Position numbers and translations under genes: made by a program. Shown here in pieces: positions 1 through 8,596 of a stretch of 64,000 nt of DNA. Position 1 is the stretch's first letter. Each line of letters begins with the position of its first letter. The notes beneath the pieces were generated by a model. It made no database searches. It was not told where the DNA came from and saw only the letters and a program-made list of their open reading frames with translations. The DNA is from Hymenobacter psoromatis (GTDB lineage: Bacteria; Bacteroidota; Bacteroidia; Cytophagales; Hymenobacteraceae): the NCBI RefSeq assembly GCF_020012125.1, contig NZ_JAIFAG010000001.1, forward strand, positions 3,410,001-3,474,000. The letters are read 5' to 3'.

Positions 1-1
1 C

Positions 2-289
2 CGCCGGCTGGCGCTGCGCCTGGGCTACCTGCAGCTGCTCAAGCAGCTCACTGACCGCGACTTCATTGCCTGGCAGCCCGACAAAACCAACCACGACTAC
101 CTGCACGAGCTGGCCGCCCACTACCCCGCCGCCCACCCCGCCTTCGCGGAGCTGACGCGGCAGTTCGAGTACGTTTGGTACGGCGAGCTGCCGCTGAACG
201 CCACCGGCTACCGCTCGGCGCGCGAGGCGCAGCAGCAGCTGGCCCGGCAGCTCGCCACCGCGGTACCGGGCCGCCCGCAGCCCGCCTGA
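2..289 (+). CDS. DUF4129 domain protein, C-terminal part (5' end outside window)
   Basis: The frame is open from the window edge to TGA at 287-289, giving 95 residues. The visible part is the C-terminal cytoplasmic DUF4129 module: a helical stretch rich in Leu/Arg, then a WQPDKTNHDYL segment and FEYVWYGELPL, the Tyr/Trp-rich end typical of the family. In Bacteroidota such genes sit next to DUF4350, MoxR and DUF58 genes, as here. The group is thought to act in cell-envelope or exported-protein handling, but the molecular role is unknown. The membrane segments expected upstream are not in view. Confidence 0.8.
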   Translation, partial: RRLALRLGYLQLLKQLTDRDFIAWQPDKTNHDYLHELAAHYPAAHPAFAELTRQFEYVWYGELPLNATGYRSAREAQQQLARQLATAVPGRPQPA

Positions 290-311
290 TTTTTCTGCCC
301 CGCTCGTCCTG

Positions 312-1385
312 ATGTTGTTGCCCCGTATTTTACTCGACTGTGAGCCGCTGAAAGACCGTAACAGCGGCTTTAGCCACTTTGTGGTGCCACTGGCCCACGA
401 GCTTATTCGGCAGAACCACCGCTACCGGCTGTATTGCTACGTGCCGTCAAGCGAGGTGGGCGGACTGGGCCCCGCGGGCGTGCGCTACCTCACGCAGCGC
501 AGCTTTCACAAGTACCTGAACCCGCCCAGCTACGGCTTTCGGCTGTGGCACGCCACCTCGCAGCTGAGCTGGTACGTGCCCACCAGCCCGTTTACAAAGG
601 TGGTTTTGACGGTGCACGACCTCAATTTTTTGCACGAAAACCCCGACGAGCGCACCTACGTGCGGCAGCTGGCAATAGTGCGCCGCAATATCCAACGCGC
701 TGATTACCTGGCTACCATCTCCGACTTCGTGCGCCAGGACATCCTGCGCCACGCCGACCTGCTGGGCTACCGCGGCCGCCAGCCGCTGCGCTACGTGCCG
801 CGCGGCGTGGAGGCGCTGGCACCCCTACCCCCCGGCCACGCGCCGGCCTACGCGCCGCGCCGGCCCTTCCTGTTTGGGCTGGGCACTATTAATAGGAAGA
901 AGAATTTTCACACGCTCCTTGCACTGCTGCCAGACACTGATTATGAGCTGGTTATCGCCGGTAGCTTTGCCGAGGCCGACTACGTGGCCGGCCTGCGCGC
1001 CGCCGCCGCGCTGGCCGGCGTGGCCGACCGCCTCACGGTGCTCACCGGTATCAGCGAGGCCGATAAAACCTGGTATTACCAGCACTGCGCGGCCTATATG
1101 CAACCGTCTTTGGCTGAAGGTTTTGGCCTGCCGGTGGTGGAGGCCATGCAGCTGGGCAAGCCCGTTTTTTTGAGTCGCCTCACCTCGCTACCCGAGGTGG
1201 GCGGCGACGCGGCATACTATTTCGACGATTTTTCGGCCGAGAATATGCGGCAGACGCTGGCCGCTGGCCTGGCCGGGCACTCGCCCAAGCGGGCGGCGGC
1301 GGCGCGGGCCCAGGCCGGGCAGTTTGGCTGGCCGCAGGCGGCGGCCGGGTATTTAGCTATTTATCAGGAATTATTAGGCCGTTAA
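312..1385 (+). CDS. Glycosyltransferase family 4-like (GT-B fold)
   Basis: A 357-residue protein that probably transfers a sugar from a nucleotide-sugar donor to a cell-surface or cytoplasmic acceptor. The N-terminal half has the acceptor-side Rossmann pattern. The C-terminal half has the donor-binding region FGLGTINRKKN followed by EGFGLPVVEAMQLGKP (E269 region), the E-x7-E retaining GT-B signature. The acceptor cannot be told from sequence. It lies 22 bp after the DUF4129 gene and 12 bp before the DUF4350 gene, so it is probably co-transcribed with them, an unusual insertion into that conserved cluster. The ATG at 312 is the first in frame and matches the usual family N-terminus. Confidence 0.88.
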   Translation: MLLPRILLDCEPLKDRNSGFSHFVVPLAHELIRQNHRYRLYCYVPSSEVGGLGPAGVRYLTQRSFHKYLNPPSYGFRLWHATSQLSWYVPTSPFTKVVLTVHDLNFLHENPDERTYVRQLAIVRRNIQRADYLATISDFVRQDILRHADLLGYRGRQPLRYVPRGVEALAPLPPGHAPAYAPRRPFLFGLGTINRKKNFHTLLALLPDTDYELVIAGSFAEADYVAGLRAAAALAGVADRLTVLTGISEADKTWYYQHCAAYMQPSLAEGFGLPVVEAMQLGKPVFLSRLTSLPEVGGDAAYYFDDFSAENMRQTLAAGLAGHSPKRAAAARAQAGQFGWPQAAAGYLAIYQELLGR

Positions 1386-1397
1386 TTTACTGCACCC

Positions 1398-2741
1398 TTG
1401 ACTACTTTCCGCTGGTATCTGCTTGGTATCCTGGCTCTGTTTGGGGCCTACGTGGCGCTGGAATATTACCGCCCCAAGCCCCTCGACTGGTCGCCCACGC
1501 TCAGCAGCAAGGACAAGATTCCGTACGGCACCTACGTGCTGTTCGACGTGCTGCCCGAGGTGCTAGGCACCGACTCAGTGGCTGATGTGCGCCTACCCAT
1601 CTTCAACCAGCTGCTGGGCAGCGAAGAGCCGCAGCTGCGCAACGGCCGGCCCACCAACGTCACGTTCGATGACGACTCGGTAGATACCGCCAACGACCAG
1701 GCGGCGGCCACGCTCGAAGCCGAGGCCCTACCCCTGGCCGCTACCCACGCGCGGTATATTTTTATCAACCAGGAATTTACGGCCAGCCACTTGGAGGTAA
1801 ACGCCTTGCTGCGCTTCGTGGCGCAGGGCCACGACGTATTCATCGCGGCCGAAGATTTTCCAGCGAACGGCCGCGCGGGCTCGCTGGCCGACACGCTGGG
1901 CTTCCGCACCTACCCGGCCGACTCGACGCTGGGGCGCGTGCTGGCCCCCGGCCTGGGGCGGCGCGACTCGGTGGCGCTGCACCTGCTGGGCGCGGGCGCG
2001 GCGGGCGCGCCGTTCTGGTTCAATGCCTCGGCGGCGGGCTACCGGCTGGCCCTTACCAAGCGGCGGGCGCACCGCGGCGCTACCCTCGCCGCCGATGCCC
2101 AGGGCCGGCCAGTGCTGCTGCGCCTCGACCACGGGCGCGGGCATTTTTACCTGTGCTCAGTGCCGCTGGCCTTCGGCAACTACTGGCTGCTACGGCCCCG
2201 CACCGCCGATTTTGCGTTTGCGGCGCTCTCGCAGCTGCCCACCGGCCAGCCGGTGTGGTGGGATGAGTACCAGAAGCAGGGCCGCGCCGGCGAGCAGTCG
2301 GTGCTGCGGGTGGTGATGGGCCACCCGGCGCTGCGCACGGCTTATTACTTATTGCTGGCTACGGGCCTGCTGTTTGTGCTGGTGGAGGCGCGGCGGCGGC
2401 AACGCATTATTCCCATTATCAAGCCCTTGCCCAATACGACGTTGCTGTTTACGCGCACCGTGGCGGGCCTCTACCAGCAGGGCCGCAACCACGCCCAGAT
2501 TGCCGAGAAAAAAACTACCCTCTTTCTGGATTATCTGCGCACCCGCTTTCAGGAGCCTACCCCCGACCTGGCCGACGACGCCTTCCGCGAGCGCCTAAGC
2601 CAGAAGGCGGGCGTGCCGCGTCCCCGTGTGGACGAGCTGGTGCGGCTCATCAACTTCGCCCGCACCGCGCCCGCTGTGACGGACCGCGAGCTGCTTATCT
2701 TGAGCCGCGCCATCCAGGATTTTAAGCGCGAAAGCCGATGA
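1398..2741 (+). CDS. DUF4350 domain membrane protein
   Basis: A 447-residue protein read from a TTG start 12 bp after the glycosyltransferase stop; no ATG gives a better N-terminus. A membrane anchor spans residues about 5-22. A DUF4350 region follows (roughly 40-230, containing YIFINQEFTASHLEVNALLRFVAQGHDVFIAAEDF, a GATase-like Rossmann pattern given here only as a landmark split over the fold). A second membrane helix lies near 315-332 and is followed by a basic cytoplasmic tail. The family is found beside DUF4129, MoxR and DUF58 genes and its function is not established. Downstream, 200 bp separate it from moxR. Confidence 0.85.
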   Translation: MTTFRWYLLGILALFGAYVALEYYRPKPLDWSPTLSSKDKIPYGTYVLFDVLPEVLGTDSVADVRLPIFNQLLGSEEPQLRNGRPTNVTFDDDSVDTANDQAAATLEAEALPLAATHARYIFINQEFTASHLEVNALLRFVAQGHDVFIAAEDFPANGRAGSLADTLGFRTYPADSTLGRVLAPGLGRRDSVALHLLGAGAAGAPFWFNASAAGYRLALTKRRAHRGATLAADAQGRPVLLRLDHGRGHFYLCSVPLAFGNYWLLRPRTADFAFAALSQLPTGQPVWWDEYQKQGRAGEQSVLRVVMGHPALRTAYYLLLATGLLFVLVEARRRQRIIPIIKPLPNTTLLFTRTVAGLYQQGRNHAQIAEKKTTLFLDYLRTRFQEPTPDLADDAFRERLSQKAGVPRPRVDELVRLINFARTAPAVTDRELLILSRAIQDFKRESR

Positions 2742-2811
2742 AAAACCGCTTTTGCACTGTGCTAAGAAGTAGCTTTTTTAATGAATTGCACTTTACTAAT
2801 AAAACTCCTTT

Positions 2812-2834
2812 AGCGCTTATTTGAGGCGCTTTTT
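2812..2834 (+). terminator. Possible weak terminator after DUF4350 gene
   Basis: A 5-bp stem (AGCGC at 2812-2816 and GCGCT at 2826-2830) is followed directly by a T run. The stem is short, so this is only a candidate. Confidence 0.3.
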
Positions 2835-2943
2835 GCGCCCTTTTTCGACTGTTTCATGCTCCTGCCGGGCCGCAAGTTAGGGTCCGGCGCGGTAGACAAC
2901 CTCCTGTCATTCGCTACTTACTTATCCAGATTCGCCACGTTCT

Positions 2944-3993
2944 ATGGAACCCGAAACTACCTTACCCGACCCTACCCCCCCGCTCACGCCCGAAGCCGCT
3001 GTGCCAGTCACTGATGCGCCGGCCGAAGCCTTTGCCCCGCGCACCGACCTGGCGCAGCTCACGGCCCGTACCCAGGCCGTGCGCGAGCAGATTGGCCAGG
3101 TAATCGTGGGCCAGCAGGACTTGCTGGAGCTGCTGCTAACCGCCCTGCTCGCCGATGGCCACGTGCTGCTGGAAGGCGTGCCGGGCGTGGCCAAAACGCT
3201 CACCGCCAAGCTCCTGGCGCGCACGCTCGACGTGCCGTTCAGCCGCATTCAGTTTACGCCCGACCTGATGCCGGCCGACGTGCTGGGCACCAGCATTTTC
3301 CGGCCGGCGCAGGGCGATTTTGAGTTTCGACCCGGCCCCATTTTCGCCAGCGTGGTTCTGATTGACGAAATCAACCGCGCCCCGGCCAAGACCCAATCGG
3401 CGCTGTTTGAGGTGATGGAGGAGCGCACCGTGACCCAAGACGGGACTACCCACCGCATGACGACGCCCTTCGTAGTGCTGGCCACCCAAAACCCTATCGA
3501 ACAAGAAGGTACTTACCGCCTGCCCGAGGCGCAGCTCGACCGTTTTCTGTTTAAGCTGAACGTAGGCTACCCCACGCTGGCCGAGGAAATCCAGATTCTG
3601 CAAGGCCACCATAGTGGCTTTGGCGGCACGCCGCTGGAGAAAGTAAAACCCGTGCTCACGGCCCAGGACCTGGCCGCCCTGCGCCAGCAGGTGGGCCAGC
3701 AGCGCGTGGAGGCCAACGTGCTCGAATACATCGCTAAAATTGTGGGCCAGACGCGGGCGAACAAAGCCCTGTACCTGGGCGCGTCGCCCCGCGCCAGCAT
3801 CGCCCTGCTCAATGGGGCCAAGGCCCTGGCGGCGTTGCGCGGTCGCGACTTCGTGACGCCCGAGGACGTGCAGTTTCTGGCCGCGCCGGTGCTGCGCCAC
3901 CGCATCATGCTCACGCCCGAGCGTGAGATGGAGGGCGGCACGGCCGATGAGGTGGTGCGGGCGATTGTGCAATCGGTGGAGGTGCCGCGGTAG
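2944..3993 (+). CDS. MoxR-family AAA+ ATPase
   Basis: A 349-residue AAA+ ATPase of the MoxR type, thought to act as a chaperone that remodels or activates partner proteins together with DUF58/VWA proteins. Walker A is GVPGVAKT (residues 78-85) and Walker B is LIDEINR (139-145). Sensor 1 lies in VLATQNP, and the C-terminal lid carries the GASPRAS sensor-2 arginine segment. The first 35 residues are Pro/Glu/Thr-rich and look disordered. The next functional partner, the DUF58 gene, starts 452 bp downstream. The gap is filled entirely by the four-helix-bundle cassette, so moxR and DUF58 were probably adjacent before insertion. Confidence 0.93.
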   Translation: MEPETTLPDPTPPLTPEAAVPVTDAPAEAFAPRTDLAQLTARTQAVREQIGQVIVGQQDLLELLLTALLADGHVLLEGVPGVAKTLTAKLLARTLDVPFSRIQFTPDLMPADVLGTSIFRPAQGDFEFRPGPIFASVVLIDEINRAPAKTQSALFEVMEERTVTQDGTTHRMTTPFVVLATQNPIEQEGTYRLPEAQLDRFLFKLNVGYPTLAEEIQILQGHHSGFGGTPLEKVKPVLTAQDLAALRQQVGQQRVEANVLEYIAKIVGQTRANKALYLGASPRASIALLNGAKALAALRGRDFVTPEDVQFLAAPVLRHRIMLTPEREMEGGTADEVVRAIVQSVEVPR

Positions 3994-4445
3994 GGATTTT
4001 TAATTAAAAATGATGAATTAAAAATTGAAAATGAAGGGTGGCTTATGAAAGAGGAGAACGTTGTGCTGACAAAGAGCTACGCCTTTTCTAAGCGTACCGT
4101 ACTGCTTTATAAGTTCTTGCTTAAGAACAAGCAACCCCGCTCACTGGCCGACCAGCTTTTGCGCTGTGGCACGTCGGTGGGCGCAAATGTGGAAGAAGCA
4201 ATAGGGGGATTTTCGCGCCGTGACTTTGCAGCCAAATGTAGCATTGCCTACAAAGAAGCCCGCGAGGCCCATTACTGGTTGCGCCTGCTGCGCGATACCG
4301 AATGCATAGAGCCAAGACTAGCAGACTCATTGCTCGGTGATGCTGAAGAATTAAAACGGATTTTAGCCGCTATCATCCTTACCGCTCGACGCGCGCCAGA
4401 ATAGCTATTTTTAATTTTTAATTTATCATTTTTAATTAAAAATCC
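3994..4445. mobile_element. Candidate cassette: four-helix-bundle gene within 39-bp inverted repeats
   Basis: The 39-bp AT-rich arms at 3994-4032 and 4407-4445 match in 37 of 39 positions when one is reverse-complemented. The left arm begins on the base after the moxR stop codon and the right arm ends on the base before the TTG start of the DUF58 gene. The only gene inside is the 119-residue four-helix-bundle protein. The arms are far more AT-rich than the neighbours. Known intervening sequences of 23S rRNA carry homologous genes bounded by pairing ends, so a similar mobile RNA or DNA element is inferred. No flanking target duplication was recognised. Confidence 0.6.
4045..4404 (+). CDS. Four-helix bundle protein (23S rRNA intervening-sequence protein family)
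   Basis: A 119-residue protein of the S23/IVP family. The fold is visible as four amphipathic helices, with the conserved LADQLLRCGTSVGANVEEA segment in the middle and a KEAREAHYWLRLL stretch in helix three. Members are encoded inside 23S rRNA intervening sequences of Leptospira and Coxiella and as stray genes in many Bacteroidota. Their role is unknown. An AAGGGTGG stretch 4 bp before the ATG may serve as ribosome-binding site. The gene is the sole cargo of the inverted-repeat element at 3994-4445 and is transcribed in the same direction as its neighbours. Confidence 0.9.
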   Translation: MKEENVVLTKSYAFSKRTVLLYKFLLKNKQPRSLADQLLRCGTSVGANVEEAIGGFSRRDFAAKCSIAYKEAREAHYWLRLLRDTECIEPRLADSLLGDAEELKRILAAIILTARRAPE

Positions 4446-5792
4446 TTGTCCCTCTTCCTCACCCGCCGCTTCTTCTACCTCTTCACCGCGCTCATTGCGG
4501 GCTTCGTGGTGGCGTTTTTCCTACCCTGGCTTTTGGGGCCGATGGAAATTTTGCTGGGCGCGGCGGGGCTGCTGACGCTGCTCGACGCGGCGCTGCTTTA
4601 CGCGCCCACCAAGGGCAGCCCTACCCCTCTCTTTGGGCGGCGGGTGCTGGGCGACAAGCTCTCGAACGGCGACGACAACGAGGTAAAATTATTCCTGGAA
4701 AGCCGCTACCGCTTTGGCATTCAGGCAGAAGTGATTGACGAGATTCCGCACCAGTTTCAGCGGCGCGACGTGCTATTTGAGGCTAGCATCGCGCCGGGGC
4801 AGACGCAGGTTATCACCTACCAATTGCGACCCGTGAAGCGTGGCGAGTACGAGTTTGGGGCGCTGAACGTGTACGCGGCGTCGCCGCTTCGGCTGGTGCG
4901 GCGGCGGTTTCGCTTCGACCAAAGCCGGGTGGTGCCGGTGTACCCGTCGTTTTTGCAGATGCGGCAGTACGAGCTGCTGGCCATTCACAACCGGCTGACG
5001 GAGGTGGGCGTGAAGCGCATCCGGCGGGTGGGGCAGAGCATGGAGTTTGAGCAAATCAGGCCCTACGCGGCGGGCGACGACCCGCGCACCATCAACTGGA
5101 AGGCCAGCGCCCGGCGCGCCGGCGGGGGTAGCGATACGCTGGTAGTCAACCACTTCCAGGATGAGCGCGCCCAGCAGGTGTTTTGCCTCATCGACAAGGG
5201 CCGGGTGATGCGGATGCCTTTCGCGGGCCTGAGCCTGCTCGACTACGCCATCAACGCCACGCTGGTCATGAGCAACATTGCCCTCATCAAGCACGATAAG
5301 GCGGGGTTGATTACGTTCTCGAATAAGCCGGGGGCAATGGTGCCCGCCGAGCGCCGGCCGGGCCACCTGCGTACCATCCTGGAAGTGCTGTATCGCCAGA
5401 AAACGCAGTACCTCGAAACCGACTACGAGCGCCTCTACGCCACGGTGCGCGCCAAGATTAAGCAGCGCAGCTTGCTAATTTTGTTCACCAACTTTGAGAC
5501 CTTGCAGGGAATGGAACGGCAATTACCCTACCTGCGGGCTTTGAGCAAGGCACATTTGCTGCTGGTCGTTTTCTTCGAAAACACTGAGCTGCGCACCTTT
5601 CTCGACGCGCCGGCCGACACCACGGCCGACGTGTATAATCAAACCATCGCCGAGAAATTTCAGCAGGAAAAGCGCCAAATTGTGCTCGAATTGCAGCGCT
5701 ACGGCATTCAGGCGCTTCTTACCCCACCGCAATTGCTGACGGTGAACACGATAAATAAATACCTGGAATTCAAGGCCAGGGGACTGATATGA
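4446..5792 (+). CDS. DUF58 domain protein
   Basis: A 448-residue protein with two N-terminal membrane helices (about 8-28 and 32-50). A beta-rich segment follows, then the DUF58 core with its hallmark region around residues 195-227 (MEFEQIRPYAAGDDPRTINW). The remainder has a von Willebrand A-like pattern (VFCLIDKGR, then a Ser/Leu-rich helix). DUF58 proteins pair with MoxR ATPases; the exact substrate is unknown. The start is TTG at 4446, giving the MSLFLTRRFFYL N-terminus usual for the family. Any ribosome-binding site must lie inside the repeat arm just upstream, so the cassette may alter its expression. The stop overlaps the next ATG by 4 bp. Confidence 0.87.
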   Translation: MSLFLTRRFFYLFTALIAGFVVAFFLPWLLGPMEILLGAAGLLTLLDAALLYAPTKGSPTPLFGRRVLGDKLSNGDDNEVKLFLESRYRFGIQAEVIDEIPHQFQRRDVLFEASIAPGQTQVITYQLRPVKRGEYEFGALNVYAASPLRLVRRRFRFDQSRVVPVYPSFLQMRQYELLAIHNRLTEVGVKRIRRVGQSMEFEQIRPYAAGDDPRTINWKASARRAGGGSDTLVVNHFQDERAQQVFCLIDKGRVMRMPFAGLSLLDYAINATLVMSNIALIKHDKAGLITFSNKPGAMVPAERRPGHLRTILEVLYRQKTQYLETDYERLYATVRAKIKQRSLLILFTNFETLQGMERQLPYLRALSKAHLLLVVFFENTELRTFLDAPADTTADVYNQTIAEKFQQEKRQIVLELQRYGIQALLTPPQLLTVNTINKYLEFKARGLI

Positions 5793-7819
5793 GTTATTTC
5801 GCACAGAGTTTAAGAAGAGTTAAAAAGGAGTTTCACAGCGTTTTGCAACGACTTTCTCGGTGGAACTCATTTTTAACTCCCGTTAAACTCTGTGCGAAAA
5901 TTCTGCTGGTTTTTTCAAGCTTCATTGCCCACGCCCAGCGCCCGCTGCTGCCGGTGCCCGCGCAGGCTACCTGGCAGGCCGGCCACTACCGCTTCGCCAC
6001 CGCGCTGCTGCTGGCCCTGCACCGCCAGGTTACCGGCCCGGCCGGCTCCGTTGACGAGAGCTACCGCCTGCATATTACGGCGGCGGGGGCCAGCCTCACG
6101 GCCGTGAGTACGCTGGGAATTCAGCGCGGGCTGGCCACGTTTCGGCAGGTGCTGGAGCGCACACCGCGTGGCTGGCAGGCGCAGTTTTGCGACATCCGCG
6201 ACCAGCCGCGCTTTGCCTGGCGCGGGCTGATGATTGACCCGGCGCGACACTTCTTGCCGGTGGCCGTCATCAAGCGAAATATCGATGGCATGGCCGCCGT
6301 GAAGCTCAACGTACTGCACTGGCACCTGAGCGACGACCAGGGCTGGCGCGTGGAGAGCCGGCTGTTTCCGCGCCTGCACACCGTGGCCGGCGCCACCGGC
6401 TACTACACCCAGGCCGAGGTGCGCGAGGTGGTGCGCTACGCCATGGCACACGGTATTCGGGTGGTGCCCGAGTTCGACCTGCCGGGCCACACCGGCGCGC
6501 TGCTGGCCGCCTACCCCCGCCTGGCCACCAACGATTCCATCAAAGCGGTGCCCGTTAAATGGGGCGTGCTCAACATTGCCCTCGACCCCACCCGCGAGGG
6601 CACTTATACCATGCTCGACTCGGTGCTGACGGAGATGAGCGGGCTGTTTCCCGATAAGTATTTCCACATTGGCGGCGATGAGAACGATGGCCGGCAGTGG
6701 CGCCGCAACCCGCGCATTGCGGCATTTATGAAAGAAAAAGGCTTCGTGACGGCGAAGGGGGTAGTGGATAAGCACCAGCTGCAGAACTACTTCAACCGCC
6801 GGATGCTGACCATTTTGCAACGGCTGGGTAAGACGATGGTAGGCTGGGATGAGATTCTGGGTCCCGACCTGCCCGCGCCGGTCGTGATTGAGAGCTGGCG
6901 CGGCCCCAAGGGCGTGCTGGAGGCCGTGAGCCAGCGCCATCCGGCCCTGCGGGCCAATGGCTATTATATCGACCTGTATTTTACGGCCGCCAGCCACTAC
7001 GCCGCCGACCCGCTGCAGGGCATCCCCGACTCGCTGCAAAGCCGGGTGCTGGGCGGCGAGGCCGAAATGTGGAGCGAGTTTGCCGACAGCGTTATCTATG
7101 AGAGCCGGGTGTGGCCCCGCGCCGCCGCCGTGGCCGAGCGCCTCTGGAGCCCCGCCGCGCTGAGCCAGGACGTGCCCGATATGTACCGCCGCCTGGCCTT
7201 CGTGAGCGAGGAGCTGGAGGCGCTGGGCCTGCGCCACCGCCGTGCCCCGGCCGCGCTGCTGCGCCAGCTGGCCGCGCCTTACCCGGCCGCCCTACCCCCC
7301 CTGCAAACCCTGGCCTCAGTGATAGAGCCGGTGAAAGAATATAAGCGTCATTTCCAAGGCTTTAAATACACTACCGAAACCCCGCTGACTCGCCTCGTGG
7401 ATGCCGCCCCGGCCGAGTCGGACGTGGCCCGCCGCTTCGGCGCCACCGCCGATAGCCTGGTGGCTGAACTGAGCATCGCAGTGCCCACCTTTCCGGCCGT
7501 GCCCCCTACCCTTTCACTGGCCGCCCGGCGCCAGCTGGCCAGCCTGCAAAGCCAGCTCGCCGGCTGGCAGCGCGCCACCGAGGCCCTACCCCCCTTGTTT
7601 GTGCTGAGCCCCAGCCTGGCCGAATATTCACCGCTGGCCGCCCAGCTCAGCATCGTCGCCAACCTGCTCAGCGAGCGCCTCGCGCAGCTGGCGCAGGGCC
7701 AGGCTCCGCCGTCCGGCTGGCAAGCCGCCGCCAAGCTCCAGCTCGACGCCGCCCAGAAGCCCGCCGGCCAAGCCGAGCTGGCCATTATTGGCCCGGCGCG
7801 CCGGCTGATGGGGCTATAG
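5789..7819 (+). CDS. Family 20 glycoside hydrolase (beta-N-acetylhexosaminidase)
   Basis: A 676-residue exported enzyme that removes terminal GlcNAc/GalNAc from glycans or chitin fragments, with substrate-assisted catalysis. A GH20b domain precedes the catalytic TIM barrel, which begins near FAWRGLMIDPARHF. The acid/base pair is D297-E298 in HIGGDEN. The hydrophobic export signal is ILLVFSSFIAHAQ, ending near residue 49. The ATG at 5789 overlaps the DUF58 stop, suggesting translational coupling. The first 36 residues, however, are encoded by a palindromic repeat (5798-5898), which gives an unusually long pre-sequence before the hydrophobic core. No other ATG or GTG lies between the repeat and the signal. 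Confidence 0.88.
   Translation: MSYFAQSLRRVKKEFHSVLQRLSRWNSFLTPVKLCAKILLVFSSFIAHAQRPLLPVPAQATWQAGHYRFATALLLALHRQVTGPAGSVDESYRLHITAAGASLTAVSTLGIQRGLATFRQVLERTPRGWQAQFCDIRDQPRFAWRGLMIDPARHFLPVAVIKRNIDGMAAVKLNVLHWHLSDDQGWRVESRLFPRLHTVAGATGYYTQAEVREVVRYAMAHGIRVVPEFDLPGHTGALLAAYPRLATNDSIKAVPVKWGVLNIALDPTREGTYTMLDSVLTEMSGLFPDKYFHIGGDENDGRQWRRNPRIAAFMKEKGFVTAKGVVDKHQLQNYFNRRMLTILQRLGKTMVGWDEILGPDLPAPVVIESWRGPKGVLEAVSQRHPALRANGYYIDLYFTAASHYAADPLQGIPDSLQSRVLGGEAEMWSEFADSVIYESRVWPRAAAVAERLWSPAALSQDVPDMYRRLAFVSEELEALGLRHRRAPAALLRQLAAPYPAALPPLQTLASVIEPVKEYKRHFQGFKYTTETPLTRLVDAAPAESDVARRFGATADSLVAELSIAVPTFPAVPPTLSLAARRQLASLQSQLAGWQRATEALPPLFVLSPSLAEYSPLAAQLSIVANLLSERLAQLAQGQAPPSGWQAAAKLQLDAAQKPAGQAELAIIGPARRLMGL
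5798..5898. repeat. Imperfect palindrome inside the 5' end of the GH20 gene
   Basis: Arms 5798-5832 and 5864-5898 match at 31 of 35 positions, the outer 16 bp perfectly. The 31-bp loop lies between them. The element is translated in frame as part of the hexosaminidase pre-sequence, so it looks like a small dispersed palindrome that landed at the gene start without breaking the frame. Confidence 0.8.
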
Positions 7820-7879
7820 CGCGAAGTTTCCACTTCGTGCGCGAGCACCGCGAGCAGGTTCGTGCGCGCCGCAAGACAG
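7817..7879. repeat. Truncated REP unit (left half)
   Basis: The 30-bp arm typical of the 107-bp REP units occurs at 7817-7846 and is followed by a partial middle, but the closing arm is missing. Its first three bases are the TAG stop codon of the GH20 gene. It lies directly before the complete unit at 7880. Confidence 0.8.
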
Positions 7880-7986
7880 TAGCGCGAAGTTTCCACTTCG
7901 TGCGCGAGCACCGCGAGCAGGCGGCACCGAGTGGCGCGCACGACCCTGCTCGCTGCGCTCGCGCACGAAGTGGAAACTTCGCGCTA
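7880..7986 (-). repeat. REP unit copy 1 (107 bp, left flank of RAYT)
   Basis: Perfect 30-bp inverted arms at 7880-7909 and 7957-7986 enclose a 47-bp, GC-rich centre that also contains pairing segments. Compared with copy 2 at 8597-8703 it is the reverse complement, matching at 105 of 107 positions. It ends 9 bp before the RAYT start codon. Confidence 0.92.
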
Positions 7987-7995
7987 CTTTCGGTT

Positions 7996-8592
7996 ATGCC
8001 TACCAATCTTATTCATTATGAGCGTAATCTACCGCATCGACTACCGCCAGGCGGAACAGTTTTTATAACGTTTCGCCTGGCTGACTCCCTGCCGCTTGAG
8101 GTGATAGAGCAGCTAAAAGTTAGCTTTGAAAAGGCTGATGAAAACGAAGACGAGGATGAGAAATATGCCCGGCAGCGGCGTTATTTCGGTCGGTTTGACA
8201 GGCACTTAGACGGAGCCACTACCGGCCCTCTTTGGCTTCGGCAGCCAGCAGTGGCCCAGCTAGTGCAGCAAGCGCTGCATTTCTACGATAGCAAGCAATA
8301 CACCTTGGTGTGCTACTGTATTATGGCCAACCACGTGCACCTGGTAGCAACCTTACCAGACGAAGCTCAGCCGCTGGCCCACACGCTGCAAGCACTCAAG
8401 GGCTACACCGCCAAACTGGGCAATCAACTACTCGGCCGCAAGGGGCAGTTCTGGCAGCGCGAAAGCTACGACCACCTTATTCGGAGCACATCGGAATTAG
8501 AGCGGGTAATAGCTTACGTAGTAGATAATCCAGTGAAAGCGGGCCTGATTGAAGATTGGCAGCAATGGCCCTACACCTATTGGGCCCAGTAG
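7996..8592 (+). CDS. REP-associated tyrosine transposase (RAYT, Y1/HUH family)
   Basis: A 198-residue single-strand DNA transposase-like protein of the TnpA-REP family. The metal-binding HUH motif appears as HVH in CIMANHVHLV, and the catalytic tyrosine is expected in FWQRESYDHLIR. The C-terminal AYVVDNPVKAGLIEDWQQWPY segment is also standard for the family. The ATG at 7996 is chosen because anything further upstream is encoded by the REP palindrome. RAYT proteins bind and cleave REP hairpins and are thought to spread them. Here the gene is bracketed by two inverted copies of its presumed substrate (7880-7986 and 8597-8703). Confidence 0.93.
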   Translation: MPTNLIHYERNLPHRLPPGGTVFITFRLADSLPLEVIEQLKVSFEKADENEDEDEKYARQRRYFGRFDRHLDGATTGPLWLRQPAVAQLVQQALHFYDSKQYTLVCYCIMANHVHLVATLPDEAQPLAHTLQALKGYTAKLGNQLLGRKGQFWQRESYDHLIRSTSELERVIAYVVDNPVKAGLIEDWQQWPYTYWAQ

Positions 8593-8596
8593 CCAG

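Noticed and set aside
5915..7237. Open frame of 440 codons on the - strand
   Set aside because: It is antisense to the clear GH20 enzyme and contains no recognisable domain.
7837..7995. Longer N-terminus of the RAYT protein
   Set aside because: This part is translation of the REP palindrome; the family begins near the ATG at 7996.
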